DNA of 64,000 nucleotides, taken from contig NZ_JAJAVQ010000001.1 in the NCBI RefSeq assembly GCF_020531985.1, positions 868,001 to 932,000 on the forward strand. Reading direction: 5' to 3'. Of the stretch, positions 29,531 through 38,267 are shown piece by piece. The notes under the pieces were generated by a model. The model worked only from the letters and a program-made list of their open reading frames with translations. It was not told the DNA's origin and did no database searches. Position numbers and translations under genes: made by a program. The stretch is from Rheinheimera aquimaris. Lineage in GTDB: Bacteria > Pseudomonadota > Gammaproteobacteria > Enterobacterales > Alteromonadaceae. Position 1 is the first letter of the stretch. Every line of letters begins with the position of its first letter.

Positions 29531-30607
29531 CTATGAACTCAGTATAATATCAGCATTGGGATGACAAAATGCTCGCCAGCTAACAACCGTTACGGCTTCA
29601 GTTGCTTCCTCAATTCTGCTTGATATTTCCGATTCGTGTTTTCCTTCAATACAATTTACTACGATATCTACAGCTTGCTTGTTCAGCTCATTTAAAGCTA
29701 CGACCGGCAAAGTAAGCCCTTGTGGAGTATTCTCTGAACTGGATACAACGAAACAAACTACATTAATATGCTGCTGTAGCAGCAAGCACATAGCCTGTGA
29801 CAACTCTCTTGCACCAAAAATAGCAACTTTCTTATTTTTGAAATTGCTCAGATTTAACTTCTTTTGCAACATGTTAAGTAGCAATTGTTTAAGATGGTTA
29901 GTATTTTGTGTCTGTAGAGCCAGCTTCTCCGGTAACTCTTGCAAAGCGTCATCACCATATAACAACTCATCTATCATTGCATGCTGTCGCATCATGGCGA
30001 CTTTATTATCATTACTACTACTCATGCCCTGTAAGCTGAACTTCGCTACGGCTCGGTCTGTAACCAGCCCAGTTGTGTGCTGCATTACTTTTTTCATAAA
30101 GTACATATCAGCACCAATAGTAAAGCATTCATTAAAGCCGCCGAACTGCGCAAACAACTCTCGTCGGCAAAAAAAGCCTTGATGACAAGGTTTTCTTTCT
30201 ATCTGATCGGAACCTTTCGCCACAGTAAAATAACTGGCACCTGTTGCAGAATCGTGAAATAAAACAGATCCTAAATAGTATTGATACGCGGGCGAAAACT
30301 CAGATATTACATTTGCGACCGTATTATCATCGTACAGACAGTCATCAGAATTCAGAAAATAAACAACATCACCAGTTGCCAAGCCGATGCCCCTGTTAAA
30401 AGCATGATAAATTCCTCTGTCTTTTGCAGAGACAACCTGGCTGATATGCGGATAGCTGGAAACTATCGCCAGTGTAGAGTCGCTGGAGCGCCCATCGACA
30501 ATAATATGCTCGATATTCGCAACGGTACTCTGCTGGGCAACACTGTCAAGGCACGCCCGTAGCGTTTTTTCACTGTTCCAAGTTGCAGTAATAATAGAAA
30601 CTTTCAT
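29531..30607 (-). CDS. GT2 glycosyltransferase with C-terminal Rossmann-like module
   Basis: This is a 358-residue family 2 glycosyltransferase: SIITATWNSEKTLRACLDS (4-22), IIVDGRSSDST (about 35-45), AKDRGIYHAFNRGI, and the DxD-type SDD in VVYFLNSDDCLYDD (about 82-95). The catalytic domain ends near residue 210. The last 100 residues (about 258-358) start NKKVAIFGARELS and include NCIEGKHESE and VVSWRAF, closely matching the C-terminal module of the enzyme at 24229-25467. It overlaps the upstream glycosyltransferase by 1 base. Sugar specificity is not readable. Confidence 0.85.
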   Translation of the reverse strand: MKVSIITATWNSEKTLRACLDSVAQQSTVANIEHIIVDGRSSDSTLAIVSSYPHISQVVSAKDRGIYHAFNRGIGLATGDVVYFLNSDDCLYDDNTVANVISEFSPAYQYYLGSVLFHDSATGASYFTVAKGSDQIERKPCHQGFFCRRELFAQFGGFNECFTIGADMYFMKKVMQHTTGLVTDRAVAKFSLQGMSSSNDNKVAMMRQHAMIDELLYGDDALQELPEKLALQTQNTNHLKQLLLNMLQKKLNLSNFKNKKVAIFGARELSQAMCLLLQQHINVVCFVVSSSENTPQGLTLPVVALNELNKQAVDIVVNCIEGKHESEISSRIEEATEAVTVVSWRAFCHPNADIILSS

Positions 30608-31617
30608 CAGGCAATCACCATAAAATCAGTCCATTCCCGCCATCCAGCCTCAATAAAAAACTGACTCAGCTCATTTCTGACAGGTTGGGCAGCTATAATC
30701 ACACCTTTGGGTACACTTTGATTCAACGCTAGAACAGCAAAAGAACCTACATCTGGCAGTTCAATGGAGCCTGCAGTTCTGTCAATAAAGCCAGCACATT
30801 CAATATTGTGCTGACGTAAACATTGCAAGAGTGCTTTAGCTAAAGCTCCGGTGCCATATAACCATAACTGACCATGCAGCTTTGCCAGCTGATTAAGCTC
30901 AGATATTTTTAACCGGCATAGAGTGTCTGCAAAATGCATAGCTGAATCGGGTTTCGTTGTCACTGAAGAATTGCTCAGCCTCATCTGCACCAGCTTTTCA
31001 GGGACGCAACCAATTTTGATTCCTGCTTTAACGGCACGGAAAAATAAACTGTAATCTTCCCCAACGCGCACTGGTTCATATCCAAGAGTCTTTACTACGT
31101 CACTGTAAGCAAAGTAACTGGTATGAATAACACAGCTATACCGCATTAACGTTGTAGAAATCAGCTCAGGTGTATTGATGCTGTTATGTTCTCGTTCTCG
31201 TACTCGACGAAACTCATGAAACCGCTCACTGTCTGCAACTTCGCTGTCTTCGGTGAAATATTCAAAATAACTCTTAACAATACTTAATTCAGGATGTTGA
31301 CCTAGATAACCTAATTGAAGCTCAAAACGTTCAGGAACAGAAATATCGTCAGAATCGACTTTGGCAATATAGCGAGTGTTTATCAAACTTAATGCTTGAT
31401 TAAGCCTGTAGCCCACACCTTTATTTTCTTCGTGTTCAATTAACCTGATCCGTTCATCGTTATATTGCTTAATAATATCAACCGTGTTGTCCGTCGAGCC
31501 GTCATCGAGGATGAGGAATTCAAAATCACTATATGTCTGAGCCAGAATGCTATCCATAGTAGCTCGCAGATGAGACGCGCTATTGTAGGTTGTCATCAGG
31601 GCGGTAATCTGCGGCAT
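30607..31617 (-). CDS. GT2 glycosyltransferase
   Basis: This 336-residue family 2 glycosyltransferase has ALMTTYNSASHLRATMDSIL (about 5-24), FLILDDGSTDNT (about 34-45) and the metal-binding DSDD in YIAKVDSDDISVPERF (about 88-103). After residue 248 it carries a third, more divergent copy of the nucleotide-binding-like module (LWLYGTGALAKALLQCL ... VIIAAQP). Start and stop codons overlap both neighbours by 1 base, so the three genes 29531-32033 are tightly coupled. The upstream neighbour makes CDP-glycerol. Donor unknown. Confidence 0.85.
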   Translation of the reverse strand: MPQITALMTTYNSASHLRATMDSILAQTYSDFEFLILDDGSTDNTVDIIKQYNDERIRLIEHEENKGVGYRLNQALSLINTRYIAKVDSDDISVPERFELQLGYLGQHPELSIVKSYFEYFTEDSEVADSERFHEFRRVREREHNSINTPELISTTLMRYSCVIHTSYFAYSDVVKTLGYEPVRVGEDYSLFFRAVKAGIKIGCVPEKLVQMRLSNSSVTTKPDSAMHFADTLCRLKISELNQLAKLHGQLWLYGTGALAKALLQCLRQHNIECAGFIDRTAGSIELPDVGSFAVLALNQSVPKGVIIAAQPVRNELSQFFIEAGWREWTDFMVIA

Positions 31618-32033
31618 TAATTCAGCTCCTGATTAAGTTGACTCAGTACTGCCATCGCTTGCTTAATAGCTGTTGATGAAATACTCCTTGTGCGAGGTAA
31701 ATAAATGACGTCACAGTAAGCTTTCAAGTCGTCAAATTTTCCGTTCCAGTCATCACCCATAACGAAAACATCTACCTGGTATTTCTGAATATCTTCAACC
31801 TTTTGTTGCCAGCTTTGCTCTGGCACAACTAAATCAACATGACGACAACTCTCTAACACTTTCACTCTATGCTCAAACGGCACTATTGTCGTTTTATTTT
31901 TCTCACTGAAATTAAACTCGTCTGTTGATACACCAACAATCAGCTGGTCCCCCAGTGCTTTGGCCCGTTGCAGTAAATTCACGTGACCAACATGAAATAA
32001 ATCAAAGGTGCCATAAGTTAGAACTGTCTTCAT
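31617..32033 (-). CDS. Glycerol-3-phosphate cytidylyltransferase (TagD-like)
   Basis: The enzyme makes CDP-glycerol from CTP and sn-glycerol-3-phosphate. The 138-residue protein has the cytidylyltransferase HxGH motif at H14-H17 in YGTFDLFHVGHVNLL, the PFEHRVKVLES segment, and the RTRSISST motif near residue 115-122 that closes the active site. Its length matches TagD/GCT (about 130). It supplies the donor for the glycerophosphotransferase at 18865-20307. This pair is standard in Gram-positive teichoic acid synthesis and less usual in a flagellar island of a gammaproteobacterium. Other polyol or ethanolamine phosphates are possible substrates but less likely. Confidence 0.87.
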   Translation of the reverse strand: MKTVLTYGTFDLFHVGHVNLLQRAKALGDQLIVGVSTDEFNFSEKNKTTIVPFEHRVKVLESCRHVDLVVPEQSWQQKVEDIQKYQVDVFVMGDDWNGKFDDLKAYCDVIYLPRTRSISSTAIKQAMAVLSQLNQELN

Positions 32034-32069
32034 AAACCACTGCTCCCTTTGAATTAGTATCTACATCGA

Positions 32070-34880
32070 CTAGCGTGTGTTGCTTCGAATTAACTTAGTG
32101 TATGGCACGGCAAATGAAACCTCATCACACTTTAACGGCTCCTCGAGATAAGAGTTTAGTGCTTCTATCAGATATTCTTTCCACACCCTTAAAACATCAT
32201 TGAAGCTGTCTAACTGGCCGTTGTTATCCTGCTCAGTAGTAACGAGCTTAAGCATTATCGCAGAGAAATAATTCGCACTACCGTTTAGTAGAATGAACGC
32301 GGGATTACCGGCCTCTAACTTGGTTTTGAGCAAAAACGCCCATTGTTTATCAATCAATTTTATTGCCTGCTGCTCTGTAACAACATCTTCTGACAACAAG
32401 TCAAGCCAAGCTCCAACAGTTGTCTTCAGCATGGTCAAATCCAACTGTTTAACTATTTGCTGTGGCAATTCGTTATGTAAACGCTGATAACCACTAGCGA
32501 CCATTTGAAGCAGTAACTGTTGTTTATCTTCAGTTACTGGTGGCAGTAAGATATTGTCTGGTATTAGGGGCACGGCGCCGGCTATCTTTACGCCGTTACT
32601 ACAGTTATAAACTTCACTGCGCCGGCCGCTTTGAGCTATCGACTGCTCTAAAAGCTTGCGCGATACGTCAAATTCCGGTTTGGTAAATACCCAATCTAAA
32701 AAATTACCTTTTGCAGGTAAACCGCCACCATGTGCTTTCTGATAGTCATATATCTGCGAACCATCTTGTTTGTAATACGCGGATGAACGTGAGTGATGGT
32801 AGTTTATATCGACAAAACCAAGATCCACACCGAACAGGTATATATTTTCAAACCCTAGTCGCAGCACCATGTTCATCACCATATTAGTAACCGTTGGGTA
32901 GGCAAATGACAACGACTCGGTTTGTATATTGTTAGCTTTTAGCGCGGCCTGAAACAACTGAGTAGATGCTTCACCGTCTTTAAAACACAGCAATGTATCT
33001 TTAAACAGGGTCATCGTATCGGGATGCACACCATTAACGCTTACTAACGTGATTTGTTTAAGATATTCAGGATCTTCGACCTGGCTGACCCATTCATAAG
33101 TCGCGCGATTTTGTTCCAGCTCAGCATGAAAATCAGGCTTAATACCGTGCTGATGTAAGGCTTTGAGCGCGGTGCCACAGCTGATAATCACAACCTGATC
33201 TTTATACTGATGTAAATAGTCAAAACATTGATCCAGGCTTGGTCCATTACCAACGATAAATACCGGCAATTGTTGAAAAGCATGTCGTTGCAGACCAAAG
33301 CCTTGCCGCAATACACCCGCACCATCAGTGAAGTTGCCATAGGTGTGGGCGATACCAAAACGGGCGTGATCAAAATACTCCCCAATGGCCAGTACCACGC
33401 GTAAGTTGTCGCGCAATTCACTGATGGCTTTATTCATCGGATGGTTATAGTAGCTGGTCAATAAGTGAGTGTTGGCGATACTAAAAGCACCGACCTGATA
33501 GAACTGACGCATCAGATCTAAAAAGTATTCACTGCCATCACCACCAAGGTTAAGGTATAAACGCCCGCCTTGTTCAGCAATCTGATCAAACAACGCCGCC
33601 CAATCGGTGGTATGTAAGCTGGCAGAAAAAAAGTCCAGATTAGGCTCACACAGATACAGATGCTTAACCTGGTGCTGCTGAAGCAGCAATTTAACATGCT
33701 CGCCCAGCGCAATACCAAACAGGATCAGCGAGTCGAGCTCATTGGGTAATTGCGAGCGCTTTTTTACCGAGCGTTCCAGTATTGGCATCAGTTGCCTGAC
33801 TTTCTGATTGTGCAGATAACTGCGCAGTTTATAACCTGGCTTACTGCCAATCATGACATCATCCTGAAACGGATGCAGGCTAAAATCGCTAATCAGTTGC
33901 TCAGAGTCTTTCTGATAATCCTGATAGAACAGCACCTGTCGTTCACCATGGTATAAATTGGCTTTGCCATCACTGTCTTTAACCAGTTGCCAGTGCCGGC
34001 TTTTGTGTTGCGTTATCGCACTATGTACCTGGGGATAGTACTTTTGCAAAGCAGCAAGGTTCTTTTGGTACAGGGTTTGATCCTGATACGCCGATACCTG
34101 CGCTATGCCAAGAGGGTCACCATGGCGCGCATCTACCTCATCGTACAAATCGCTGTAAGCATGAAAGTGTAATTTACTGTTGAGCAACATAGCACTGTTA
34201 CCTGAGTACTGCTGCAAATGGTGCTTAACTTTGTCCATTACCGGGTGACTATAATGCCGGTACAATGCGAACTGCTCGAAGTTCACCGCAGCCTGAAGCT
34301 CAGCCAGGTCAGAAGGTAAACCACTGCCATCCTGCCCCACCTGTAAGTACAACGCTGTACCTTTACTCTGCGCCAGACGCAAAATAGCAGCCCAGTCGGC
34401 GGTTTGCACGGAGCAAGCCAGAATGTCAGTGTCCGGCTCATAAATAATCAGGTGTTTTATATTAGCGCGATGAAGTAAAGGCAGCAATTGATAGCCAAAC
34501 CCCAGCCCCAGCATCACTACCACCTCTGTTTTATCAGACAAAGGCTGGTAAGGCTCAGATACGGGTTCAGACAGATATATCAATGGCGCCCGCTGGAGAA
34601 AGGCGTGAACTTCCCGCTTTGCGGCAACAAATGGATCATCCGGGTAAAGTACCTGACCAACTGAGAAATCGACAATATTCAGATAGCCGGCTTTTTCACA
34701 CAACAACGAATATCGTTGTGACTGGTAGCCCCTGAGTAGATCGGCAATTGCCGGAATATACTGACGAAAAGCCTGCAAATTATGCTGTAACTGCTGGTGC
34801 AGTATCGGTGCAAAACGGCTTTCTAACTGCTGCTGCTCTGCACTGTCGGTAAAAACTCGGTAACCTGCACTTTTATACAT
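32070..34880 (-). CDS. Motility-associated factor Maf: DUF115/MptE-like flagellin glycosyltransferase with duplicated N-terminal region
   Basis: Maf proteins are thought to transfer pseudaminic or legionaminic acid to flagellin in the cytoplasm before export. The 936-residue product has the DUF115 core from about 520 to 760, including the nucleotide-binding loop LPVFIVGNGPSLDQC (538-552), DFHAELEQNRATYEW and LFGVDLGFVD. It is longer than most Maf proteins (about 600-700) because the N-terminal region appears twice. GLGFGYQLLPLLHRAN/IKHLIIYEPD/ADWAA/LYLQVGQDGS (about 124-186) reappears as GIALGEHVKLLLQQHQ/VKHLYLCEPN/TDWAA/LYLNLGGDGS (about 389-450). It lies in the pseudaminic-acid island next to fliS/fliD, which supports flagellin as substrate. 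It overlaps the next gene upstream by 8 bp. Confidence 0.88.
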   Translation of the reverse strand: MYKSAGYRVFTDSAEQQQLESRFAPILHQQLQHNLQAFRQYIPAIADLLRGYQSQRYSLLCEKAGYLNIVDFSVGQVLYPDDPFVAAKREVHAFLQRAPLIYLSEPVSEPYQPLSDKTEVVVMLGLGFGYQLLPLLHRANIKHLIIYEPDTDILACSVQTADWAAILRLAQSKGTALYLQVGQDGSGLPSDLAELQAAVNFEQFALYRHYSHPVMDKVKHHLQQYSGNSAMLLNSKLHFHAYSDLYDEVDARHGDPLGIAQVSAYQDQTLYQKNLAALQKYYPQVHSAITQHKSRHWQLVKDSDGKANLYHGERQVLFYQDYQKDSEQLISDFSLHPFQDDVMIGSKPGYKLRSYLHNQKVRQLMPILERSVKKRSQLPNELDSLILFGIALGEHVKLLLQQHQVKHLYLCEPNLDFFSASLHTTDWAALFDQIAEQGGRLYLNLGGDGSEYFLDLMRQFYQVGAFSIANTHLLTSYYNHPMNKAISELRDNLRVVLAIGEYFDHARFGIAHTYGNFTDGAGVLRQGFGLQRHAFQQLPVFIVGNGPSLDQCFDYLHQYKDQVVIISCGTALKALHQHGIKPDFHAELEQNRATYEWVSQVEDPEYLKQITLVSVNGVHPDTMTLFKDTLLCFKDGEASTQLFQAALKANNIQTESLSFAYPTVTNMVMNMVLRLGFENIYLFGVDLGFVDINYHHSRSSAYYKQDGSQIYDYQKAHGGGLPAKGNFLDWVFTKPEFDVSRKLLEQSIAQSGRRSEVYNCSNGVKIAGAVPLIPDNILLPPVTEDKQQLLLQMVASGYQRLHNELPQQIVKQLDLTMLKTTVGAWLDLLSEDVVTEQQAIKLIDKQWAFLLKTKLEAGNPAFILLNGSANYFSAIMLKLVTTEQDNNGQLDSFNDVLRVWKEYLIEALNSYLEEPLKCDEVSFAVPYTKLIRSNTR

Positions 34881-35997
34881 AAGACTGATAATTCTCTGGC
34901 GCTTCTGACGAAAAACACAGATTAAGCAAGGTTTGTGCCCGGCTTGACCAGGTATCGCAGGTTTGTGTTAATTGCTGGCTTTGCTGCAACTGACTCAGAT
35001 AGTCGCCCTCTGCCTGCTCCGACAGCACCTTAATCTGCTGCACCTGGTCAAACAGCTTTACACCACCTGTTTGGCCGTATTTAGCACGTAAAAAAGCTTG
35101 CTGCGGGCACAGCACTTGCGTCCCTTGCTGCAAGCCATACACAATGCGCTCATGCAGCCCTTCGCGAAACCCAGGATTGTGATGCAAAATAAAACGGCTT
35201 TGCGCCATCAATGGCAATAACTGGCTGAAACTCAGCGCTGGCAGATAACTGTGCCTGTCATAACAGCGCCCCGCCTGCCAGCCATTGCCAACGATTGTCA
35301 GGGCAATGTTGTGCTCTGCGCACTCTTTTATCAGCCGATTACGTTTTATTGTTCTGAGCAGATTATCGCACAGCAGTAATAACGAAATAACGCTGTGTTG
35401 TTGCAACACGTTATTTGCAACCTTATCAAGCTGCAGTGCCTGCATCACATCGATCAAATCCGTTGTATCACTGTCAGTTAATAGCCGTGCAATATCCGGA
35501 GCCTGCTGAGACAACTGGTTAAGGAGTACGGTTTCATCTGCGCCACTTGCCGCAAACAGTATGCCCTGTTTTTGACTAAGGTTTGTTGGCACAACCATCT
35601 GTTGCTCTGTCGCATGAGGGAAAAAGCTGGCACTAAGCCCCAGTCGCTGGCAAAAACCAACATGTGAATTATCGACACACAACACCTCAGGCGTTGCAGC
35701 TATCAAACGGCTAAAGTGATATACAGGGTGATCAAGCAACCAGGTAATAAAGCGCGGACGAGCCTCTGAAGGCAAAGCACTTATAAGTTCAGCCCCGATA
35801 GCGTTTACCGAAAATACAATGTCTGTGTGTTGTCTTTGTATCTGCGACAGTGCTTGCTCTCCATTCTCTGGCCGGGATATATCCAGCTCCACGACATTAA
35901 CAGCGCCAGACTGACTAAGCACAGCAGACAAAGATGCAACAAAATGCCTGGCGACTTCATATTGCGCCTGCCCTTGCAGAATTAAAATTGTAGGCAT
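34873..35997 (-). CDS. CgeB-like GT-B glycosyltransferase
   Basis: This is a 374-residue protein with a two-lobed layout. The N-terminal lobe has ITWLLDHPVYHF (about 85-96) and CVDNSHVGFCQRLG, a pattern seen in CgeB/DUF3880-type proteins. The C-terminal lobe has the GT1-like HHNPGFREGLHERIVYGLQQGTQVL (about 275-299). It has no membrane segment. It overlaps the Maf gene by 8 bp, so the two are translationally coupled. I infer that it extends the glycan Maf starts, or that both act on flagellin. Sequence similarity is recognised by pattern only, so family placement is moderate. Confidence 0.7.
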   Translation of the reverse strand: MPTILILQGQAQYEVARHFVASLSAVLSQSGAVNVVELDISRPENGEQALSQIQRQHTDIVFSVNAIGAELISALPSEARPRFITWLLDHPVYHFSRLIAATPEVLCVDNSHVGFCQRLGLSASFFPHATEQQMVVPTNLSQKQGILFAASGADETVLLNQLSQQAPDIARLLTDSDTTDLIDVMQALQLDKVANNVLQQHSVISLLLLCDNLLRTIKRNRLIKECAEHNIALTIVGNGWQAGRCYDRHSYLPALSFSQLLPLMAQSRFILHHNPGFREGLHERIVYGLQQGTQVLCPQQAFLRAKYGQTGGVKLFDQVQQIKVLSEQAEGDYLSQLQQSQQLTQTCDTWSSRAQTLLNLCFSSEAPENYQSYV

Positions 35998-36058
35998 AGC
36001 GGCCTCATTGCGAAAATTCTACCTTACTGAAATATGGCAGAATGCGTCAAGCTCGGCC

Positions 36059-36355
36059 TTAACGAAGTGTTTGATAGACTTGAGTACCGGCACGGCCTTT
36101 TTGCACATTGCGCAGATTTTCAGCCAGAGCCTGTTTTTCAATTTCAAGTTTTTGCTGGCTCTGCTGCAGCCACTGCTGCAGCATAAGTAAAAACTCACCA
36201 GCCTGTTGTGGGTCGGCAGTACCATCAAGTTGCTGCACCTGAGCATTCAGTTGCAGCATTAATGCCTGAACCTTTTCCAGCTCTACCGCTTCTGCGGCCA
36301 TAAGCTGCTGCAGTTGCTTCAGCTGTTGCTCCATGCTGGAAATTACATCTGACAC
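36059..36355 (-). CDS. FliT-like flagellar chaperone (FlaI of Vibrio)
   Basis: This is a 98-residue, entirely helical, Gln/Leu-rich cytosolic protein with no hydrophobic segment. It follows fliS directly (adjacent stop and start), the place occupied by FlaI/FliT-like proteins in polar-flagellate gammaproteobacteria. FliT-type proteins chaperone the FliD cap. Sequence conservation in this family is weak, so the call rests on position and size. It is the last gene of the flaG-fliD-fliS operon. Confidence 0.7.
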   Translation of the reverse strand: MSDVISSMEQQLKQLQQLMAAEAVELEKVQALMLQLNAQVQQLDGTADPQQAGEFLLMLQQWLQQSQQKLEIEKQALAENLRNVQKGRAGTQVYQTLR

Positions 36356-36793
36356 TTAACCTCCAACCGCCATCTTTTGATCAGCAGTTGCCCGCATCTG
36401 ATATGCTTCTTCACGCGCACTGACCGGGATCTGATCCCAGGCACCTTTAATTGTTAACATCAGCTCGATTACGTCATCGACTTTTGCCGGGTCGTTGTCA
36501 CGGCTGGCTGCACCTAGATGGTTAATCATGAAATCATACAAAGCGGCCAGATTATCAGAAATCTCACCGCCCATATTCATATCCAGCGAGCCTTGTAACG
36601 AGCTAATGATCGCCATAGCACGGGATAAAAAAGACGATTTGCCAGCAAAATCTTTACGCTCCATGCAGCCCTTAGACTTCGCCATATTTTCCAATGCGCC
36701 TTGCATCAGTAACTGAATAACACGATGTGGATCTGCTACGGCCAAATCGTCTTTCACACCCACTGCTTTATATGCTTTAATTCCGTAGCTCAT
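36356..36793 (-). CDS. fliS: Flagellin export chaperone FliS
   Basis: FliS binds the C-terminal end of flagellin and stops early polymerisation in the cytoplasm. The 145-residue protein begins AYKAVGVKDDLAVADPHRVIQLLMQGAL (about 7-34) and has the ENMAKSKG and YDFMINHLGAASRDNDPAKV segments of the family. Usual length is 125-145. It is 15 bases after fliD on the same transcript from the sigma-28 promoter at 38673-38699. Confidence 0.95.
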   Translation of the reverse strand: MSYGIKAYKAVGVKDDLAVADPHRVIQLLMQGALENMAKSKGCMERKDFAGKSSFLSRAMAIISSLQGSLDMNMGGEISDNLAALYDFMINHLGAASRDNDPAKVDDVIELMLTIKGAWDQIPVSAREEAYQMRATADQKMAVGG

Positions 36794-36808
36794 GTCTGCC
36801 TCGCTAAG

Positions 36809-38257
36809 TTAGCTGGATTGCACTTTAAACCCTGGTAAGCTCGCTAGCTGTGACGTAACGGTAGATGCCATATTATTCATCTGCCCCAACAAGCTATCTA
36901 AAGCGGTGTAACGCTTACGCAGAGTTTCTTCATAACTTGCTATATATCGGTTAGCAGCTTCTAAATCTTTAGAATTTTCGCTAATTTGAGAGCGAATTGT
37001 TTGTTCACGGGTGGCGATAATGCCGCCAGACTGTGTAAATTCTTTGACGTAGTTGTCCAGCGTCTTGCTCAACCCCTTCTCACCGCCAAACAAATTGGCA
37101 ATGCTGTCATAGTTACTCGCCAGCGCCTTATCAAATCGCTGCTGGCCAGAATCATTACCAAATTCTGTTGAGGTGGAAATCTCCAGTTTGCCCTCTTTGG
37201 TGAAAGTGATACCCATTGCATATAAGGTGGACATACCTTCATCGGCTTCTTCAAAATTACCACCAAGGATGCCGCGTAGCTGCGTCATAATATTACGCGG
37301 TAGCGAATCACCGGCTAACGCGCCGCCTTCGCTGCTTACTGTTTTACCGTCTGCAGCCAAGGTTCTTGGCTTCGTTAAAGACGATACCTGATCAACCAAC
37401 GCATTATAAGTACTGATAAACTTATTAATTTTCTCTTTGGTTGCATCTGTATCCATACCGATATCAAGCCGGGCATTATTACCATCCGGCGTCACGGCCA
37501 ATACTTTAAGCTCAATTTCCTGTATGGCGTTGGTAAACGTATTAGATGAATTTGTCGCCGTAATTCCGTCAATCTGAATAATGGCGTTCTGTGCCGGCGT
37601 AGCAGTATTTAAGCCGCCTGCCACACTTGAAACAGTATTGAGCTCGGCGTTGTTATTAGAAATAACCAAATCATTACCATCGCCGGTAATATCAGAGGTT
37701 AAAACCAACTTAGTGCCAACGGTACCACCGCCATTGATGATATTGGCATTGACGCCGAAATTATCAGACTTGGCATTAATGGCCTGGCGCAGTTCATTCA
37801 GCGTCATACCGGCAGTGACTTCAACATCGAAGGTCTTATCATCTGCAGCAAAGGTTAAAGTACCGGCAGTGGTAGAAATAACATCGTCAGCACTGCTAAA
37901 AGTACCATCAGTGCTTTCCAGGCGGCTACCGGAGGCCAGCTGCTGCACTTTAATATCGAAATTAGCGATGGTCGCACGGCTTGATGCGCTCGCCTCTACA
38001 TAAGTCTTATTATCTGTCGGCTGAATAACTGTCGCGGTACGTTTGTTCAGCTCATTGGTTGATAGCTTGGTAACCGCATCACGAAATGCCGATAAGGCAG
38101 ATTTTAATCTGCCTACACCGGACAGCGAAGACTCTAACTTTGTCTTGGCAGTGTTAATTCTGGATAACTTACTGTCACGCTCCACGCCTACCAGTGTGGT
38201 CACCAGCTCGTTTAGCGGCAAACCGGATGCCGAACCGAGGAAATTTACACCAGACAT
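36809..38257 (-). CDS. fliD: Flagellar filament cap protein FliD
   Basis: FliD (HAP2) forms the cap at the filament tip that folds incoming flagellin. The 482-residue protein has the conserved N-terminal segment GSASGLPLNELVTTLVGVERD (about 8-28) and a Ser/Thr/Ala-rich variable middle. The conserved C-terminal helices include ENSKDLEAANRYIASYEETLRKRYTALDSLLGQMNN (about 428-463). It lies between flaG and fliS. Confidence 0.95.
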   Translation of the reverse strand: MSGVNFLGSASGLPLNELVTTLVGVERDSKLSRINTAKTKLESSLSGVGRLKSALSAFRDAVTKLSTNELNKRTATVIQPTDNKTYVEASASSRATIANFDIKVQQLASGSRLESTDGTFSSADDVISTTAGTLTFAADDKTFDVEVTAGMTLNELRQAINAKSDNFGVNANIINGGGTVGTKLVLTSDITGDGNDLVISNNNAELNTVSSVAGGLNTATPAQNAIIQIDGITATNSSNTFTNAIQEIELKVLAVTPDGNNARLDIGMDTDATKEKINKFISTYNALVDQVSSLTKPRTLAADGKTVSSEGGALAGDSLPRNIMTQLRGILGGNFEEADEGMSTLYAMGITFTKEGKLEISTSTEFGNDSGQQRFDKALASNYDSIANLFGGEKGLSKTLDNYVKEFTQSGGIIATREQTIRSQISENSKDLEAANRYIASYEETLRKRYTALDSLLGQMNNMASTVTSQLASLPGFKVQSS

Positions 38258-38267
38258 ATTTAGAACC

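Noticed and set aside
29679-30182. 167-codon open frame on the plus strand inside the glycosyltransferase at 29531-30607
   Set aside because: Opposite-strand shadow with Cys/Leu/Phe-rich low-quality sequence; the minus-strand gene has clear GT2 motifs.
37581-38003. 140-codon plus-strand frame inside fliD
   Set aside because: Reverse frame of the Ser/Thr/Ala-rich middle of FliD; no homology pattern and no start signals.
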